From contig NZ_AJLJ01000170.1 in NCBI RefSeq assembly GCF_000317245.1, positions 5 to 55,144 of the forward strand: a stretch of 55,140 bases of DNA. The letters run 5' to 3'. Source of the stretch: Fischerella muscicola SAG 1427-1 = PCC 73103. Lineage in GTDB: Bacteria; Cyanobacteriota; Cyanobacteriia; Cyanobacteriales; Nostocaceae. The notes under the pieces were generated by a model. That model was given only the letters and a program-made list of their open reading frames with translations, searched no databases and was not told the DNA's origin. The translations under genes were made by a program, and so were the position numbers. This document shows positions 18,084-28,016 of the stretch, one piece after another (position 1 is the first letter of the stretch; each line of letters starts with the position of its first letter).

Positions 18084-19301
18084 TTAAAAAAGAGACTGGA
18101 GATAATGCTGCAACTGCAATAAGCTATAACAAGAACTATCGGTAGATTGTTTGGCAAATGCTTCTAATTTTCTAGGATAACGGAGGCAAAATTTAAGAGC
18201 TTGTGCGATCGCTTCCCCAGTTACTTCTTGCAATAGCAACCCATTAACCTGATCCTTAACTACATCACCACAAAATTGAGAAGCAATAATTGGTAATTTC
18301 CAAGCCTGCGCTTCTAGTTGTGTTAGCCCAAAACCATCAGAAAGGGTTGGAAATAAAAAAACGTCTGCCTGTTGGTAATATTTAGAGGTTACGCTTCTAG
18401 GTACTGCACCAATCCACTTAACTTGTGAATGAAATTGCTGGGGTTGAGGAATACCCTGAGAACCAACCAGCCAAAATTCTATAGGCTTGTCATGTAACAG
18501 TTCAACAGCTTCTAGTAAAGCAGCAATACCTTTGCGTAAAATAATTTGCCCTAAAAATAATACCCTTAAAGGGCGTTCTGTAGAGAAATTTGTAGGATAC
18601 AAGCGTACAAAATTAGCTGTTTCTTCAGGTGCTTGATAAGCGAGAGGAACAATAACAATTTTATGTTCTGATATACCAACTTTCTGTAAGGCTTGGCTTG
18701 ACCAAAGTGAATTAACTACAATATTGTCAGCTAACGAACATTCTTTCAGCCAGTTAGTCCAATATTCGGAAGGTGCTGCTTGGTAGCTAGATTGATATTT
18801 AGGATATCTAGCATGTTCTTCTAATACCAATTTTTCTTCAATAATTCCTGGATCTATTTGCCCTAAAACAGTACGCCAGCCTTGCGTTTTAGCATAACTG
18901 AACAAATCTAAAGCGGCATAACTGTATGCAAATATAATCGGTGGATAGCTAATTTGTGAAGTCAGTTTCTTCAGTCTCTTGATTGTTTTTTTTTGGAACC
19001 AGTGATTCCGAGAAATTACACGTTGCCACCCAGATTTTTTTTTAATTCTTTGATTTAATTCAAAGTTAAATAAAGAGTTATTAAATGAGTAAACACAAGC
19101 TGATTCTAAATCTCTATGATATCTTTCTCTTAAATTAGCTAATAAAGGTTTAGGAAGTAAATTTAGTGGAGAACTCGGTGGTATCCACGCATCTGTTATG
19201 AAGTGAGTCAGTTGTCCTGCTTTGTGCAAAGCTCTTGGAATAGCATAATGCTCACGAGCTCCTATTTGGCAACAAAGCCAAGATGAAAAATTTTCAGACA
19301 T
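18084..19301 (-). CDS. Glycosyltransferase family 4
   Basis: A 405-residue GT-B transferase. The donor domain shows RVLFLGQIILRKGIAALLEA, FWLVGSQG and SDGFGLTQLEAQAWKLPIIA, with Asp at the first EX7E position. The N-terminal domain has an unusual lysine-rich stretch (NQRIKKKSGW... and KKTIKRLKKL, about residues 83-110) that could sit against the membrane. The start ATG gives MSENFSSWLCCQIGAREHYA; GAREHYAIPRAL is the acceptor loop. It lies 27 bp after the upstream transferase gene. Confidence 0.87.
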   Translation of the reverse strand: MSENFSSWLCCQIGAREHYAIPRALHKAGQLTHFITDAWIPPSSPLNLLPKPLLANLRERYHRDLESACVYSFNNSLFNFELNQRIKKKSGWQRVISRNHWFQKKTIKRLKKLTSQISYPPIIFAYSYAALDLFSYAKTQGWRTVLGQIDPGIIEEKLVLEEHARYPKYQSSYQAAPSEYWTNWLKECSLADNIVVNSLWSSQALQKVGISEHKIVIVPLAYQAPEETANFVRLYPTNFSTERPLRVLFLGQIILRKGIAALLEAVELLHDKPIEFWLVGSQGIPQPQQFHSQVKWIGAVPRSVTSKYYQQADVFLFPTLSDGFGLTQLEAQAWKLPIIASQFCGDVVKDQVNGLLLQEVTGEAIAQALKFCLRYPRKLEAFAKQSTDSSCYSLLQLQHYLQSLF

Positions 19302-19328
19302 TGTTCACGTTGTACTTCTTGGATAAAA

Positions 19329-20459
19329 TTAATCCTGCAATAACAAGTTTTCAAGCTTTTGAGCGCGGAATTGCCACGTATGCTGGCGAGCAAACTCCAA
19401 CTGTTTTAAGCTATTCTCATAAGCTTCTGGCTTTTGAGACAAGGCTAAATGCTTACGAATTTGGGCGATCGCATCTTCCGCAGAGTAGAAGATCTTAATC
19501 CATTCCGGGTATAAACGACACTCTGGTATATCAGTACTGATAACCGGGCGACCACTGGCAATACCATCCATAATTTTGGTAGGACAGGCAGCTTGATTAA
19601 ACCTGTGATTTACTAGATAGGGAATCCAATTGACTGCAAAAGACCAGTAATATTTTGCTACTTGGTCTGATGGTACTCTACCAATATGGCGAACGTTTGA
19701 TAATGCAAGTACTGCCTCGCGGTCTAGTTGCCAATCCTCTGGCTTGATAATTCCTGGATCGTCTCGACCACCAACAAATACAAAGGTTATTTCTGGGCAA
19801 GCTTTGATAACCTGGTAAATTAATTGCCAGTCTAGGCGATCGCCCAAGTTACCAACATAACCTACAGTCATTGCTTCGGGAGAGTTTTGTGGTTGAGAAT
19901 TTAAATAAGTATTGATAAAACCATGTGGGTAATGATGAATGTAAGAAGCTCTATTAGGATGACGTTCTTGGAGAGTTATAGTTTGGAAGTAAGAAGAACA
20001 AAGAGTAATAAAGGCGCGTTCAATCAGTTCCTTTTCTTGCTCTAAAATTTTGTCTTTGCGATTAGGACGATATAGAACGTAGTCATCAAAGTTGTAGTAA
20101 ATTAAGCGTTCTGACGGCACTTTACGAACCCAAGGACTAAAATAAGGCTCGGAGGCTATCACCCAAGGATGTTCACCTGAAACCTGTCTTAGTTTTTGAC
20201 ACCAATGTGTGATTAGCTGTTGCAAATAAAATCGAAATAGTTTTTCTAGTCGCCCTGCATAGCCTGTTGGCAATACACGTATCGACCTCTCTAAAAGAGA
20301 GGGGGGAATTCGGCTAGACCAAGTAGGGCGAATAAGACGGTAAGTCCGCCAATCATAAAATTGCACAGCATGAGTAGGGTAGTGCCAAGCTAGAGCTTCT
20401 GCCAAACCATAAGTCCAAGGACTATTAGCACCTAAAAATAGAAAACTGAGTTTTCCCAT
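19329..20459 (-). CDS. Glycosyltransferase (GT1/GT4-like, GT-B fold)
   Basis: A 376-residue GT-B protein. N-terminal LFLGANSPWTYGLAEALAW is followed by a central domain with YYNFDDYVLYRPNR, and the C-terminal donor domain has VGYVGNLGDRLDW, FVFVGGRDDPG, NWIPYLVNHRFNQAACPTK and DGIASGRPVISTDIPE. The last group is typical of transferases in exopolysaccharide clusters that lack a strict EX7E motif. It is 25 bp from its upstream neighbour, so co-transcription is very likely. Donor unknown. Confidence 0.82.
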   Translation of the reverse strand: MGKLSFLFLGANSPWTYGLAEALAWHYPTHAVQFYDWRTYRLIRPTWSSRIPPSLLERSIRVLPTGYAGRLEKLFRFYLQQLITHWCQKLRQVSGEHPWVIASEPYFSPWVRKVPSERLIYYNFDDYVLYRPNRKDKILEQEKELIERAFITLCSSYFQTITLQERHPNRASYIHHYPHGFINTYLNSQPQNSPEAMTVGYVGNLGDRLDWQLIYQVIKACPEITFVFVGGRDDPGIIKPEDWQLDREAVLALSNVRHIGRVPSDQVAKYYWSFAVNWIPYLVNHRFNQAACPTKIMDGIASGRPVISTDIPECRLYPEWIKIFYSAEDAIAQIRKHLALSQKPEAYENSLKQLEFARQHTWQFRAQKLENLLLQD

Positions 20460-20484
20460 AGATTATGTCATGTTATATAAATAT

Positions 20485-21672
20485 CTACCAGCCGCGCATA
20501 TCTCGCAGCCAGTAGCCAAGAGCAGGCGATCGCCCTATAAATTCTCTAATTGCTGAACGTATTTCAGGAGGTAAAAGTTGAAAACGGCGCAGTGGAGGTT
20601 GAAAAGCAGTTGGTTCCTGACCTTTTTTACTTCTTTGAATTGGCTCAAAGGTGGAAATGTGAGCTATGAGGGATTCGTAGCCTTTCCACATAACTGCTTC
20701 GTTAAAGTCAGAGCGGGCGCGTTCTATTACCGCAGTACTGAGAGTTTGATAGTTTTCACAAGCAGACACAACTTGTTTCGCTAGGGCTTGCGTGTTGCCC
20801 AAAGGTGCAAACAGTCCTGTTTTGTTAGGCATGGTGATTTCTTTTGTGCCGGTGTCAACATCCCAAGCAACTGGTACACATCCCATACTCATCGCTTCAA
20901 TCGTTGCCATGCCAAATGGTTCAACGCGACTCAGCATAAGTAAAACTTTCGCTGATGCGGCAGTGGAGAAAATAAAGTCACGTTGAACATAACCATGAAC
21001 ATAAATACGTTCAGAATTGGGTAGCTGATTAATTTTGTTGCTAAACTCTGGTGTCAGATTACCAAACCAGTGTAGCTTTCCAGCAAACCCAATTTGAAAA
21101 AGTTGTTTCCATAACTTGAGAACATCAAAGGCTCCCTTGGTTGGATTATCACCACCCAAAAATATCAGTTCGTTTTGCCGTGTAATATTTAGCTCTGATA
21201 ATTCTGGGAATGTACAGCCATTATAAATTACAGATAATTTTTGAGTCTGCTTTAATTTATGTCGGAATTTACTAGCTACAGTCTGTGATACAGCAACTAT
21301 TGCTTCCAAATGATCTTCTTCTTCTAAAGCTTTAGACCAGTACGGTGAAGCAGTATCATGGACGACGTATACACATTTGATGTTTGGGGGCAAATAGGGA
21401 ATAATAGGATCAAATTCTCCACAAGCATTAAAAAATATTACATCTTGTGGATGTTCCTCTAGCCAACGCAGTAGAACTTTTGGTGTTTCTGGTGCAGAAG
21501 AAGCTAAACCTAAAGACAACACTTTGAAATCATAACTAGTAATCCAAGTGGGTGTAGTAAGCAAGAGCATTGTTGTCTCATATCCAGCTTTAGCTGCTTG
21601 GCGACAACAAGACAAAGCTACAGGAGATATTCCGCCACTGCGATCGCTAGGAACTAGCCAACAGAGTCTCAT
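20485..21672 (-). CDS. Glycosyltransferase family 4
   Basis: A 395-residue GT-B transferase. N-terminal SDRSGGISPVALSCCRQA is the acceptor loop, ELIFLGGDNPTKGAFDVLKL opens the donor domain, and RVEPFGMATIEAMSMGCVP is a clean EX7E motif. The last ~50 residues extend beyond the usual fold (PPLRRFQLLPPEIRSAIREF). Its start ATG overlaps the stop of the upstream GT8-like gene by 4 bp, so the two proteins are probably made together. The donor sugar cannot be deduced. Confidence 0.87.
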   Translation of the reverse strand: MRLCWLVPSDRSGGISPVALSCCRQAAKAGYETTMLLLTTPTWITSYDFKVLSLGLASSAPETPKVLLRWLEEHPQDVIFFNACGEFDPIIPYLPPNIKCVYVVHDTASPYWSKALEEEDHLEAIVAVSQTVASKFRHKLKQTQKLSVIYNGCTFPELSELNITRQNELIFLGGDNPTKGAFDVLKLWKQLFQIGFAGKLHWFGNLTPEFSNKINQLPNSERIYVHGYVQRDFIFSTAASAKVLLMLSRVEPFGMATIEAMSMGCVPVAWDVDTGTKEITMPNKTGLFAPLGNTQALAKQVVSACENYQTLSTAVIERARSDFNEAVMWKGYESLIAHISTFEPIQRSKKGQEPTAFQPPLRRFQLLPPEIRSAIREFIGRSPALGYWLRDMRGW

Positions 21673-22628
21673 ATAAAAGTATGGTTAGCGTTTCCAGTAG
21701 ATTGACATAGTTGTTTCAAAACTATTTGCTGGCCAATCTTTCGCATAGCAGTTCGGGTTTCACTAAGATAGTGGCCACAATAGTGTATGAAATTGCATGA
21801 TGTTTCTTCCGCTAGCCGAGCTGTGTTGTATTCGTTATCAGGTAAAAATTCTACATTACCATTGCTGACCAACGCAGCTATGATTGTCTGCTCTGCAAAG
21901 TGGCAATTCATTGGAAATCCCGGTTTTGACAGCCACTTTTCCAGTAGGTTTAGATCAATGGAATGACGATCAATTATGCACAGACCCGTATTAATGTATG
22001 GCTTAATATCTATCTCAAAGTAATTCTTGAGATCTTGTGGAGGAAGACTGTAAGGATAGGCTTGAGCATCTTTAGCAAATACGTTTAGCAAAGTAGCAGA
22101 ATTTACTAGTTCACGTAAACGATTTAGCGGTTTAAAAGCTAGGCAATCTGTATCAAGTATGATGAACCTTTGAGATTGGGAAAGCAGGAATGCATCGATC
22201 ACCTTTGCGGCAAGTACATTTACCCGTCGGAACTCTGCACACTTTTTCAAACCTTGTTTTTTTAACTCTGGCTCAATTAATTCATCCCGCTTCTGTCTAG
22301 TAAATATTTTTGCTTGTGGCAAATGCCGCTCAATCCTTTTAATAACATCTTCATTAACACTTATATCAGCATGAATAATTAAACTGACAGGTGCTTGATA
22401 GTGGGAAATGAAAGATTTTGCTGCATATAGTAGATCTACATGATGTTTAGCGCCTGTTAGCATATGCACTTCAATAACATCAGAGGTGTCATCAGACGCT
22501 GTAGTGATTGGCGCAGTTCTTTCAATATCTATTGAACGTTTCCATCGATAGTAATAGTGTGGGAATAAATACCAAAATTGTCCAGTTTGGAGTGTTTTCA
22601 GTAAAGTTTGAATTTGCCGTGGTTTCAT
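21669..22628 (-). CDS. GT-A fold glycosyltransferase, GT8-like/uncharacterised
   Basis: A 319-residue protein. After a short N-terminal arm it has VIEVHMLTGAKHHVDLLYAA, then a DxD-type metal motif in FIILDTDCLAFKPL (about residues 173-186), and a late HYCGHY that resembles the C-terminal metal-binding histidine of GT8 enzymes. This points to a GT-A retaining transferase that uses a UDP-sugar and Mn. The match is partial, so the family call is moderate. It overlaps genes on both sides by 4 bp (ATGA), placing it in the same translation-coupled trio. Confidence 0.7.
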   Translation of the reverse strand: MKPRQIQTLLKTLQTGQFWYLFPHYYYRWKRSIDIERTAPITTASDDTSDVIEVHMLTGAKHHVDLLYAAKSFISHYQAPVSLIIHADISVNEDVIKRIERHLPQAKIFTRQKRDELIEPELKKQGLKKCAEFRRVNVLAAKVIDAFLLSQSQRFIILDTDCLAFKPLNRLRELVNSATLLNVFAKDAQAYPYSLPPQDLKNYFEIDIKPYINTGLCIIDRHSIDLNLLEKWLSKPGFPMNCHFAEQTIIAALVSNGNVEFLPDNEYNTARLAEETSCNFIHYCGHYLSETRTAMRKIGQQIVLKQLCQSTGNANHTFI

Positions 22629-23734
22629 TGGTTTACCTTAATAACTGAAGTCCAAGCTCGATGGGCAGACGCCATATCAAATCCATCAAAATATCTGGCA
22701 CGTATTTTATGTTCACTAATTGCTCCATTGGCTACCTTCTCTAGAGCAGTGATTAAACCCTGACTTAGATGAGAAGGATTATCAGGAGAAACTAATAACC
22801 CAACTTCAGGAAAACCCTTATACAAATCGGGAATACCTCCCACATGAGCAGCGACACAGAAACGCCCAGCTTGCATTAATTCTAAAAGGCTAAAACAAGG
22901 GCCACCCTCAAAGCGTGAAGAATATATAAAGAAATGACAATTAGCCATTATTTTTGGTAAGTCTTTGCGGTGATCATAGGCACCATGAAAAAAAACATGC
23001 TTTTGAATACCCAAATTCTTAGCTAAAGCTTCGAGTTGAGTCTGATCAGAACCTCCACCATAAAGGTGTAACTCTAACTGTTGCCATTCCTGAATTACAG
23101 TTACTAAAGCTTGCAAAAGAGTATCCAAATTTTTCTGTTTGATATCTAAACGGCCAATAAAACCGATTTTCCAGGGAGGACTAGAAGGAAGGGGAACCGG
23201 TTCTTGAAAAAATAGCAAATTGTGTAAGGGAACTACATATACTTGCCCTGTATAGCCATACACTTCTTGAAACTGATGAATCGTACATTTAGAAACGGAA
23301 ATTACCGCATCCGTTTCAGTTACCGCCTGACAAAATTTTTGCCCATAAGGAGGAACTGGTGGAATAAATTCCGGGGCAAACATCCAACTTGCTGCAATTT
23401 TAGCTTGGCAGCGATGCACTAACCGTACTGTTTTGAGATAAAGTTGTGGCATGGGTTGGCGGACGCAGAACACCCAGTCACCGGGTTTTAATTGAGTTGC
23501 TAACCAAGCTAGCATGAAGTGCTGTCTGACCAACCAGCGATCGCCTGGTAATCGGCACTGACGGTAAACTTCTATACCTTTATCTACTAACTCGTCAACT
23601 AGTGGACATTGCTCTAACTCTGCCACAACTACCCTAAAGGGTATTTTTTGACTGTGTAAATGTAATGCTAGGGCATGTAAATAAGTTTCGATACCGCCTG
23701 CGCGATACACCACATCAGAGTAGAGAAAAATCAT
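22625..23734 (-). CDS. Glycosyltransferase family 4
   Basis: A 369-residue GT-B transferase. RAGGIETYLHALALHL near residue 12 is the acceptor glycine loop. IGFIGRLDIKQKNLDTLLQA and LHLYGGGSDQTQLEALAKN belong to the donor domain. The motif reads FEGGPCFSLLELMQAG, with eight rather than seven residues between the two glutamates, a known variation. The first gene of an ATGA-coupled trio with the two genes downstream, it starts 15 bp after the stop of the upstream GT2 gene. Confidence 0.88.
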   Translation of the reverse strand: MIFLYSDVVYRAGGIETYLHALALHLHSQKIPFRVVVAELEQCPLVDELVDKGIEVYRQCRLPGDRWLVRQHFMLAWLATQLKPGDWVFCVRQPMPQLYLKTVRLVHRCQAKIAASWMFAPEFIPPVPPYGQKFCQAVTETDAVISVSKCTIHQFQEVYGYTGQVYVVPLHNLLFFQEPVPLPSSPPWKIGFIGRLDIKQKNLDTLLQALVTVIQEWQQLELHLYGGGSDQTQLEALAKNLGIQKHVFFHGAYDHRKDLPKIMANCHFFIYSSRFEGGPCFSLLELMQAGRFCVAAHVGGIPDLYKGFPEVGLLVSPDNPSHLSQGLITALEKVANGAISEHKIRARYFDGFDMASAHRAWTSVIKVNQ

Positions 23735-23749
23735 ACAGTTAAATATATA

Positions 23750-24670
23750 TTATTTTTTGATAAGTTCTTGAATAGCTAAAGCTTTTCCTCTAGAAAATGC
23801 CCTGTTAAAACGCCAATTTCTCGAATCTTGAAGCACAAAATTATAATAAATATATTTCAATACTGTAATCAAGTTTGAGAACTTTGGTAAAGTAGGAATT
23901 TTTCCTCGAAAATATTCTACTACTGTATTTGAATATGCGATTCCTTCCGCTAATCTAAGTAAGTAATCCTCTTCAAGTCGGCTGACTGGAATTAGATGAG
24001 TTACTTTCAAAGATACAAAAACTCCTGTGCCTAAACCAACATCACAGGATGTAAATGCCAAATCAATATCTCCTCCTCGAAGTAGTTGTTTACCCTTTGG
24101 ATCTAGGTTTAATCTTATTGAGCTATTGCTTACTAATTGAGTATATTTGTCTGCGACACATTTTCTGAGACACATTCCAGCACCTACAGGAATTGTGTCA
24201 TAGCAGTGTAATAAGTTAGACCACTTATCCTGATCTAATTCTCGAATAGCTAGCATCCACCAATAGGGTTTTGTCCAGTTTGGAGGTGTCACCTCAAAAT
24301 CAGGTCTAATTTGTCCACCCCAGGCACCAAGCATAGGCCAATCTTTGCTGATTTGCAAAGATAACTCTAAGTAATATGCATCTAAAACATTATCATCATC
24401 AACAATGGCTAGAATCTCACTTTTTGCTTCTTGGAAGCCTAGTAAAAGTGCATAGTTTTTACCCAATTTTTCTTCTCGTAAATGACGACCGTTAGGATGC
24501 CAACTGAGATCAATTTCCGAATCAAGTAGTTGATTACTTGCATTATCTATCAACAATAGTTCCCATTGCTCCATTGGCAAAGTCTGAGACTCTAGTGCTT
24601 TTAGTACCTTGTGAAGGTATTCAAGTCGAGGATTATGAGTGCATATGATAACACTTAAACTTGGTTGCAT
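23750..24670 (-). CDS. Glycosyltransferase family 2
   Basis: A 306-residue GT-A transferase. SVIICTHNPRLEYLHKVL is the N-terminal nucleotide-binding strand, LLIDNASN the following one, and AIVDDDNVLDAYYLEL carries the DxD metal motif near residue 91. GAGMCLRKCVADKY and LRGGDIDLAFTSCDVGLGTG form the acceptor side with the ED/GD-type catalytic acid. It probably inverts configuration and adds a sugar from a nucleotide donor. No membrane segment is present. It sits between two GT-B genes with gaps of 15 and 43 bp. Confidence 0.88.
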   Translation of the reverse strand: MQPSLSVIICTHNPRLEYLHKVLKALESQTLPMEQWELLLIDNASNQLLDSEIDLSWHPNGRHLREEKLGKNYALLLGFQEAKSEILAIVDDDNVLDAYYLELSLQISKDWPMLGAWGGQIRPDFEVTPPNWTKPYWWMLAIRELDQDKWSNLLHCYDTIPVGAGMCLRKCVADKYTQLVSNSSIRLNLDPKGKQLLRGGDIDLAFTSCDVGLGTGVFVSLKVTHLIPVSRLEEDYLLRLAEGIAYSNTVVEYFRGKIPTLPKFSNLITVLKYIYYNFVLQDSRNWRFNRAFSRGKALAIQELIKK

Positions 24671-24713
24671 AAAAAGTTTATTTTCTATTATTTTTATGGA
24701 TAATGACCAACGA

Positions 24714-26381
24714 TTAAAATGGTAAAAAAGAGAAACGCTTAGGAAGAATACTTCCTAAATTTGATTTTCTTAAACTCCAGTAGAGCCACTCAGGTAACAA
24801 CAAGCCAGTCGGAAATGAACCATGCTTTTTGGCAAATCTACGCCAAATCTGCAATCTTTGGGTAATAGGCATCAGTCTTAAATTGGCTTGAATTATTAAA
24901 TCCGATTCAATCTTTTCATGATGAAAAATTTCTGGAAAGAAAACATCTGGTTCGCCGATGAATATTTGATCCATCTGAGGTAAAGATACGTTGATTCGAG
25001 GTACAGTGTATGCACGTAAATATAAATCTTCTAGATAAGGCTGCCAATTATTTCCCCAGTGTGTCTCTATGATTTTTTTTCTAGTTTTTTCTCCCATAAA
25101 CAGGCGAAATTCTTCATCTTCAACTAAGCGAGACAAAACCTTTGTATACTCCTCAAGATCCTGCACACGAATCAGATTGCCAGTCAAACCCGGTGTGTCA
25201 GCACCAAGTATGCCGCAGTTATCAGAGTAAGGGTATCGACTCACCAGAGGTACACCGTAACTACCAGCTTCTAACAAGGATGTATTTGAAATTACTGGGA
25301 ATGAGTCAACATAAATATCAGCCGCTTGATAAAAAACGGCGGTATTTTCGGTCTGTGGCAGTACTTTGATTCTCCCTTGTGTTTGCTTAATAGCTGCTGA
25401 CCAATCTTCACTATTACCAGGACCAATAACTATAAGAACAGCTTTGTCATACTGTTGCAATAACCGAACATGTGCATCAGCAAAGCTAATTCCATCAATA
25501 GTTTTGTACTTACATGATCTAGCAATAGAGAGTAATAGAATAGCGTCTTCAGAAAGACCAAGTTGTTGCTTTGCTTGGGTTCGGGAGAGTTGCCTTTCGA
25601 TGGGACTCAAAATAATTGGCAGTAAAGCGTTACGATCTATTTCTACACCTCGACGCTGCTGTGATAAACGCATACCAGAATAGCGCATATCGGCAACAAC
25701 ATCGCTGATACTGACTCCTAGCCAAAACCAGTGATCACTATGATTCAAATAAATAATTGGGGGAGATTGCTCCTTATTAGCAAATGCAATTATGGGAATG
25801 ACATCATGATTAGGCATATGCAGCACAACCATATCTGCTGATGCTGCGATTTGGCGGAGTTTTTTAGCCCAAGATATTACACTGCCAATTGTTTGATCCA
25901 GCACGTATATTTTGCCATGACTATTGCTCACAGCATCTTTGAGAGTTTTAGGTATTTCGCCTGCTAGTGCCTGGCGTGTCAACACAACGGAGTGCGATCG
26001 CTCTTTATCCTGCTGAATCCATCGCCAAATCATCCTGGAAAGCCCACCTATACCATGTGCATAAGCAGAAACATGAAGTATCTTCTTAGGTACTTTATGT
26101 GCTGACATGCTCTGATTGGGGTATGAGCTTCCTTTTATAACGGTTTGTCCAATGGTGAAGAGGAGCTGCTCAAGCTCTGGGCTGGCAAAAAGACCACAAT
26201 GGTTATAAGTCGCATAGGAAGCTGCGATTTCTGCATATACTACTGCCGCATCATAATTGCCACATTGCGCGAAGTCTTTCGCCTGAGCAACAAGGTTACG
26301 AAAAACCTCGAAATTTTCTTTAATTATAAGGCTGCCTTGTTCTCGCCAAAGACTAAATGTATTGTTAACTAACTTTTCCAT
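24714..26381 (-). CDS. Glycosyltransferase (GT4-like) with an N-terminal helical extension
   Basis: A protein of 555 residues, larger than its neighbours. The first ~90 residues form a helical repeat-like region (AKDFAQCGNYDAAVVYAEIA) like a TPR pair. A GT-B core follows: HVSAYAHGIGGLSRMIWRWI, LLLSIARSCKYKTIDGISFA, AVLIVIGPGNSEDWS and DIYVDSFPVISNTSLLEAGSYGVPLV. Ser-Asn-Thr-Ser stands where EX7E transferases usually have Glu-Gly. The C-terminal ~90 residues are extra and basic (RRFAKKHGSFPTGLLLPEWL). The frame is also open to a GTG at 26405; I prefer the ATG at 26381. Activity is likely but not certain because the motif is degenerate. Confidence 0.72.
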   Translation of the reverse strand: MEKLVNNTFSLWREQGSLIIKENFEVFRNLVAQAKDFAQCGNYDAAVVYAEIAASYATYNHCGLFASPELEQLLFTIGQTVIKGSSYPNQSMSAHKVPKKILHVSAYAHGIGGLSRMIWRWIQQDKERSHSVVLTRQALAGEIPKTLKDAVSNSHGKIYVLDQTIGSVISWAKKLRQIAASADMVVLHMPNHDVIPIIAFANKEQSPPIIYLNHSDHWFWLGVSISDVVADMRYSGMRLSQQRRGVEIDRNALLPIILSPIERQLSRTQAKQQLGLSEDAILLLSIARSCKYKTIDGISFADAHVRLLQQYDKAVLIVIGPGNSEDWSAAIKQTQGRIKVLPQTENTAVFYQAADIYVDSFPVISNTSLLEAGSYGVPLVSRYPYSDNCGILGADTPGLTGNLIRVQDLEEYTKVLSRLVEDEEFRLFMGEKTRKKIIETHWGNNWQPYLEDLYLRAYTVPRINVSLPQMDQIFIGEPDVFFPEIFHHEKIESDLIIQANLRLMPITQRLQIWRRFAKKHGSFPTGLLLPEWLYWSLRKSNLGSILPKRFSFLPF

Positions 26382-26458
26382 ACAATTTCTAACACTAAAT
26401 TCCACATTTTCTTGGAATTGTTTGAGTTCAATTTAAAGACCAATGACGCATTACTCAT

Positions 26459-28015
26459 TTAGCTACGCACAGTTTCCCAACGTAATTGATTGGGATCGAA
26501 GCGTAATTTCACTGCATTAGGATTTTGGTTAATCCTAACGGCATAAGGATCTTGTAGAATCCAATTTGTATCAACCAAAATTTTGCAACATAATCGACCA
26601 CGTTTAGCCTTTACAGCAACATTAACAATCCAGTCATCATACATCTTAAATCCTAAAGTTTCATCCATAGTCGGCCAGGCAGCCTCAATATCAGGATTAA
26701 GCTCTATCTGGATATCACCAGTAATTTTATTTGCCGCTATGTAAGTTGCTAAAGCATCTTGGCGCAGAATCTCATAACGGTATACTCCTACTACTAGCCA
26801 AGTGCTACTGATACCAAATAACCCTATAGTCATTAGTATGGCTAGACTTTTACGTGAAAACTTGAAGCGATGCTCAAAGAAAATACGCCATACACAACCA
26901 AATAATAATAAAATTAGCGGAATTAAAGCATATTTTTTCCGTGTGTCTAATGAGTATCCACCAGCAAATACATAAATCAGAGAAGCTCCTAGCAACAATA
27001 AAATTATGTAAATAAGTAATGTTTTATTGATTTTTTTTGGAGTATTTAAATGAGGTTTTTGAATATCTAAAAAATAATGCTTTACAAGCAAGAATAAACT
27101 AATAATAAAGATGCTGATTAAAAGAATAAAAATTAATACGTGACTCAAATTCCATGAGAAAAATATTAGCTTGCGTGTTTCCTGATTCAACCACGGCTGA
27201 AATACAAAATAATTTGTATATTGATGATAATATGCTGCCAGAACAGAGCCTGGATTAAAGCCAGGAGTTCTGCCACCAACTGAATTACTAACCACTGTAA
27301 TTTTATATAGTATGAGATAGGTTATTCCTGCCAAAAATGGAGCTAACCCAGAAAATTTATCTCTTATTGTTTGAAGAAGAAAACGCCATTTAATACTATC
27401 AATTTTACCATAGTCTTCATTAATCCAAAGGATGAAACCACTAACCATAAATGAAAATACAAGATTTTCGTAAATCAGTTGTATTATGAAGGTTAATAAA
27501 TAGCTAATTATAAATATACGCAGTTGTAATTTTTTATGCTCAGAAAATCTCAGCAGCAGTATTAAATTAGCCCAGAATACCGTAGATGATAAGATACATG
27601 TGTATCCCATAACCTGTACGATAGTCTGATAACCCCAAGGGAAAATACCCATAATCAATGCTAAAACTAATGGCAAAGCCGTACTTTTCAGTAGAATTTG
27701 GGTGGCTTTAAAGAAGAGACAAACTGTAATAATATGTGTAAAAACTGCAAGAACAGAACAGAAAAGTGGATGATTAGTGTTAAAGCCATTAATGATTTGA
27801 CCCAAAATCCGCCATACACCCAAGGAAGATGCAATCCAATTGGTAAAATAGCTATATAAACCATTATTTAATGTAAATATAAAAGGATATTCATCGGCAA
27901 ATAATGGATTACTTCCAAATGCAGGGAACCATGCTGCTAGTACAGCAGCAAAAATAATTGTGTATGGCAGAATTGCTATAGTTTGTTTCTTTTGTAGCTT
28001 TATTTTTTTAAGCAT
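26459..28015 (-). CDS. Polytopic membrane protein, GT-C-like glycosyltransferase (Gtr type)
   Basis: A 518-residue protein with about eleven hydrophobic segments. The first outside loop holds SNPLFADEYPFIFTLNNG, and the acidic DE in this loop is where GT-C enzymes using polyprenyl-phosphate sugars keep their catalytic Asp. The C-terminal ~100 residues after the last membrane segment form a polar, probably periplasmic, domain. It lies 1 bp after the GtrB-like gene, which makes polyprenyl-phosphate sugars, so it probably transfers that sugar to the growing glycan outside the membrane. No sequence motif fixes the sugar. Confidence 0.7.
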   Translation of the reverse strand: MLKKIKLQKKQTIAILPYTIIFAAVLAAWFPAFGSNPLFADEYPFIFTLNNGLYSYFTNWIASSLGVWRILGQIINGFNTNHPLFCSVLAVFTHIITVCLFFKATQILLKSTALPLVLALIMGIFPWGYQTIVQVMGYTCILSSTVFWANLILLLRFSEHKKLQLRIFIISYLLTFIIQLIYENLVFSFMVSGFILWINEDYGKIDSIKWRFLLQTIRDKFSGLAPFLAGITYLILYKITVVSNSVGGRTPGFNPGSVLAAYYHQYTNYFVFQPWLNQETRKLIFFSWNLSHVLIFILLISIFIISLFLLVKHYFLDIQKPHLNTPKKINKTLLIYIILLLLGASLIYVFAGGYSLDTRKKYALIPLILLLFGCVWRIFFEHRFKFSRKSLAILMTIGLFGISSTWLVVGVYRYEILRQDALATYIAANKITGDIQIELNPDIEAAWPTMDETLGFKMYDDWIVNVAVKAKRGRLCCKILVDTNWILQDPYAVRINQNPNAVKLRFDPNQLRWETVRS

Positions 28016-28016
28016 T

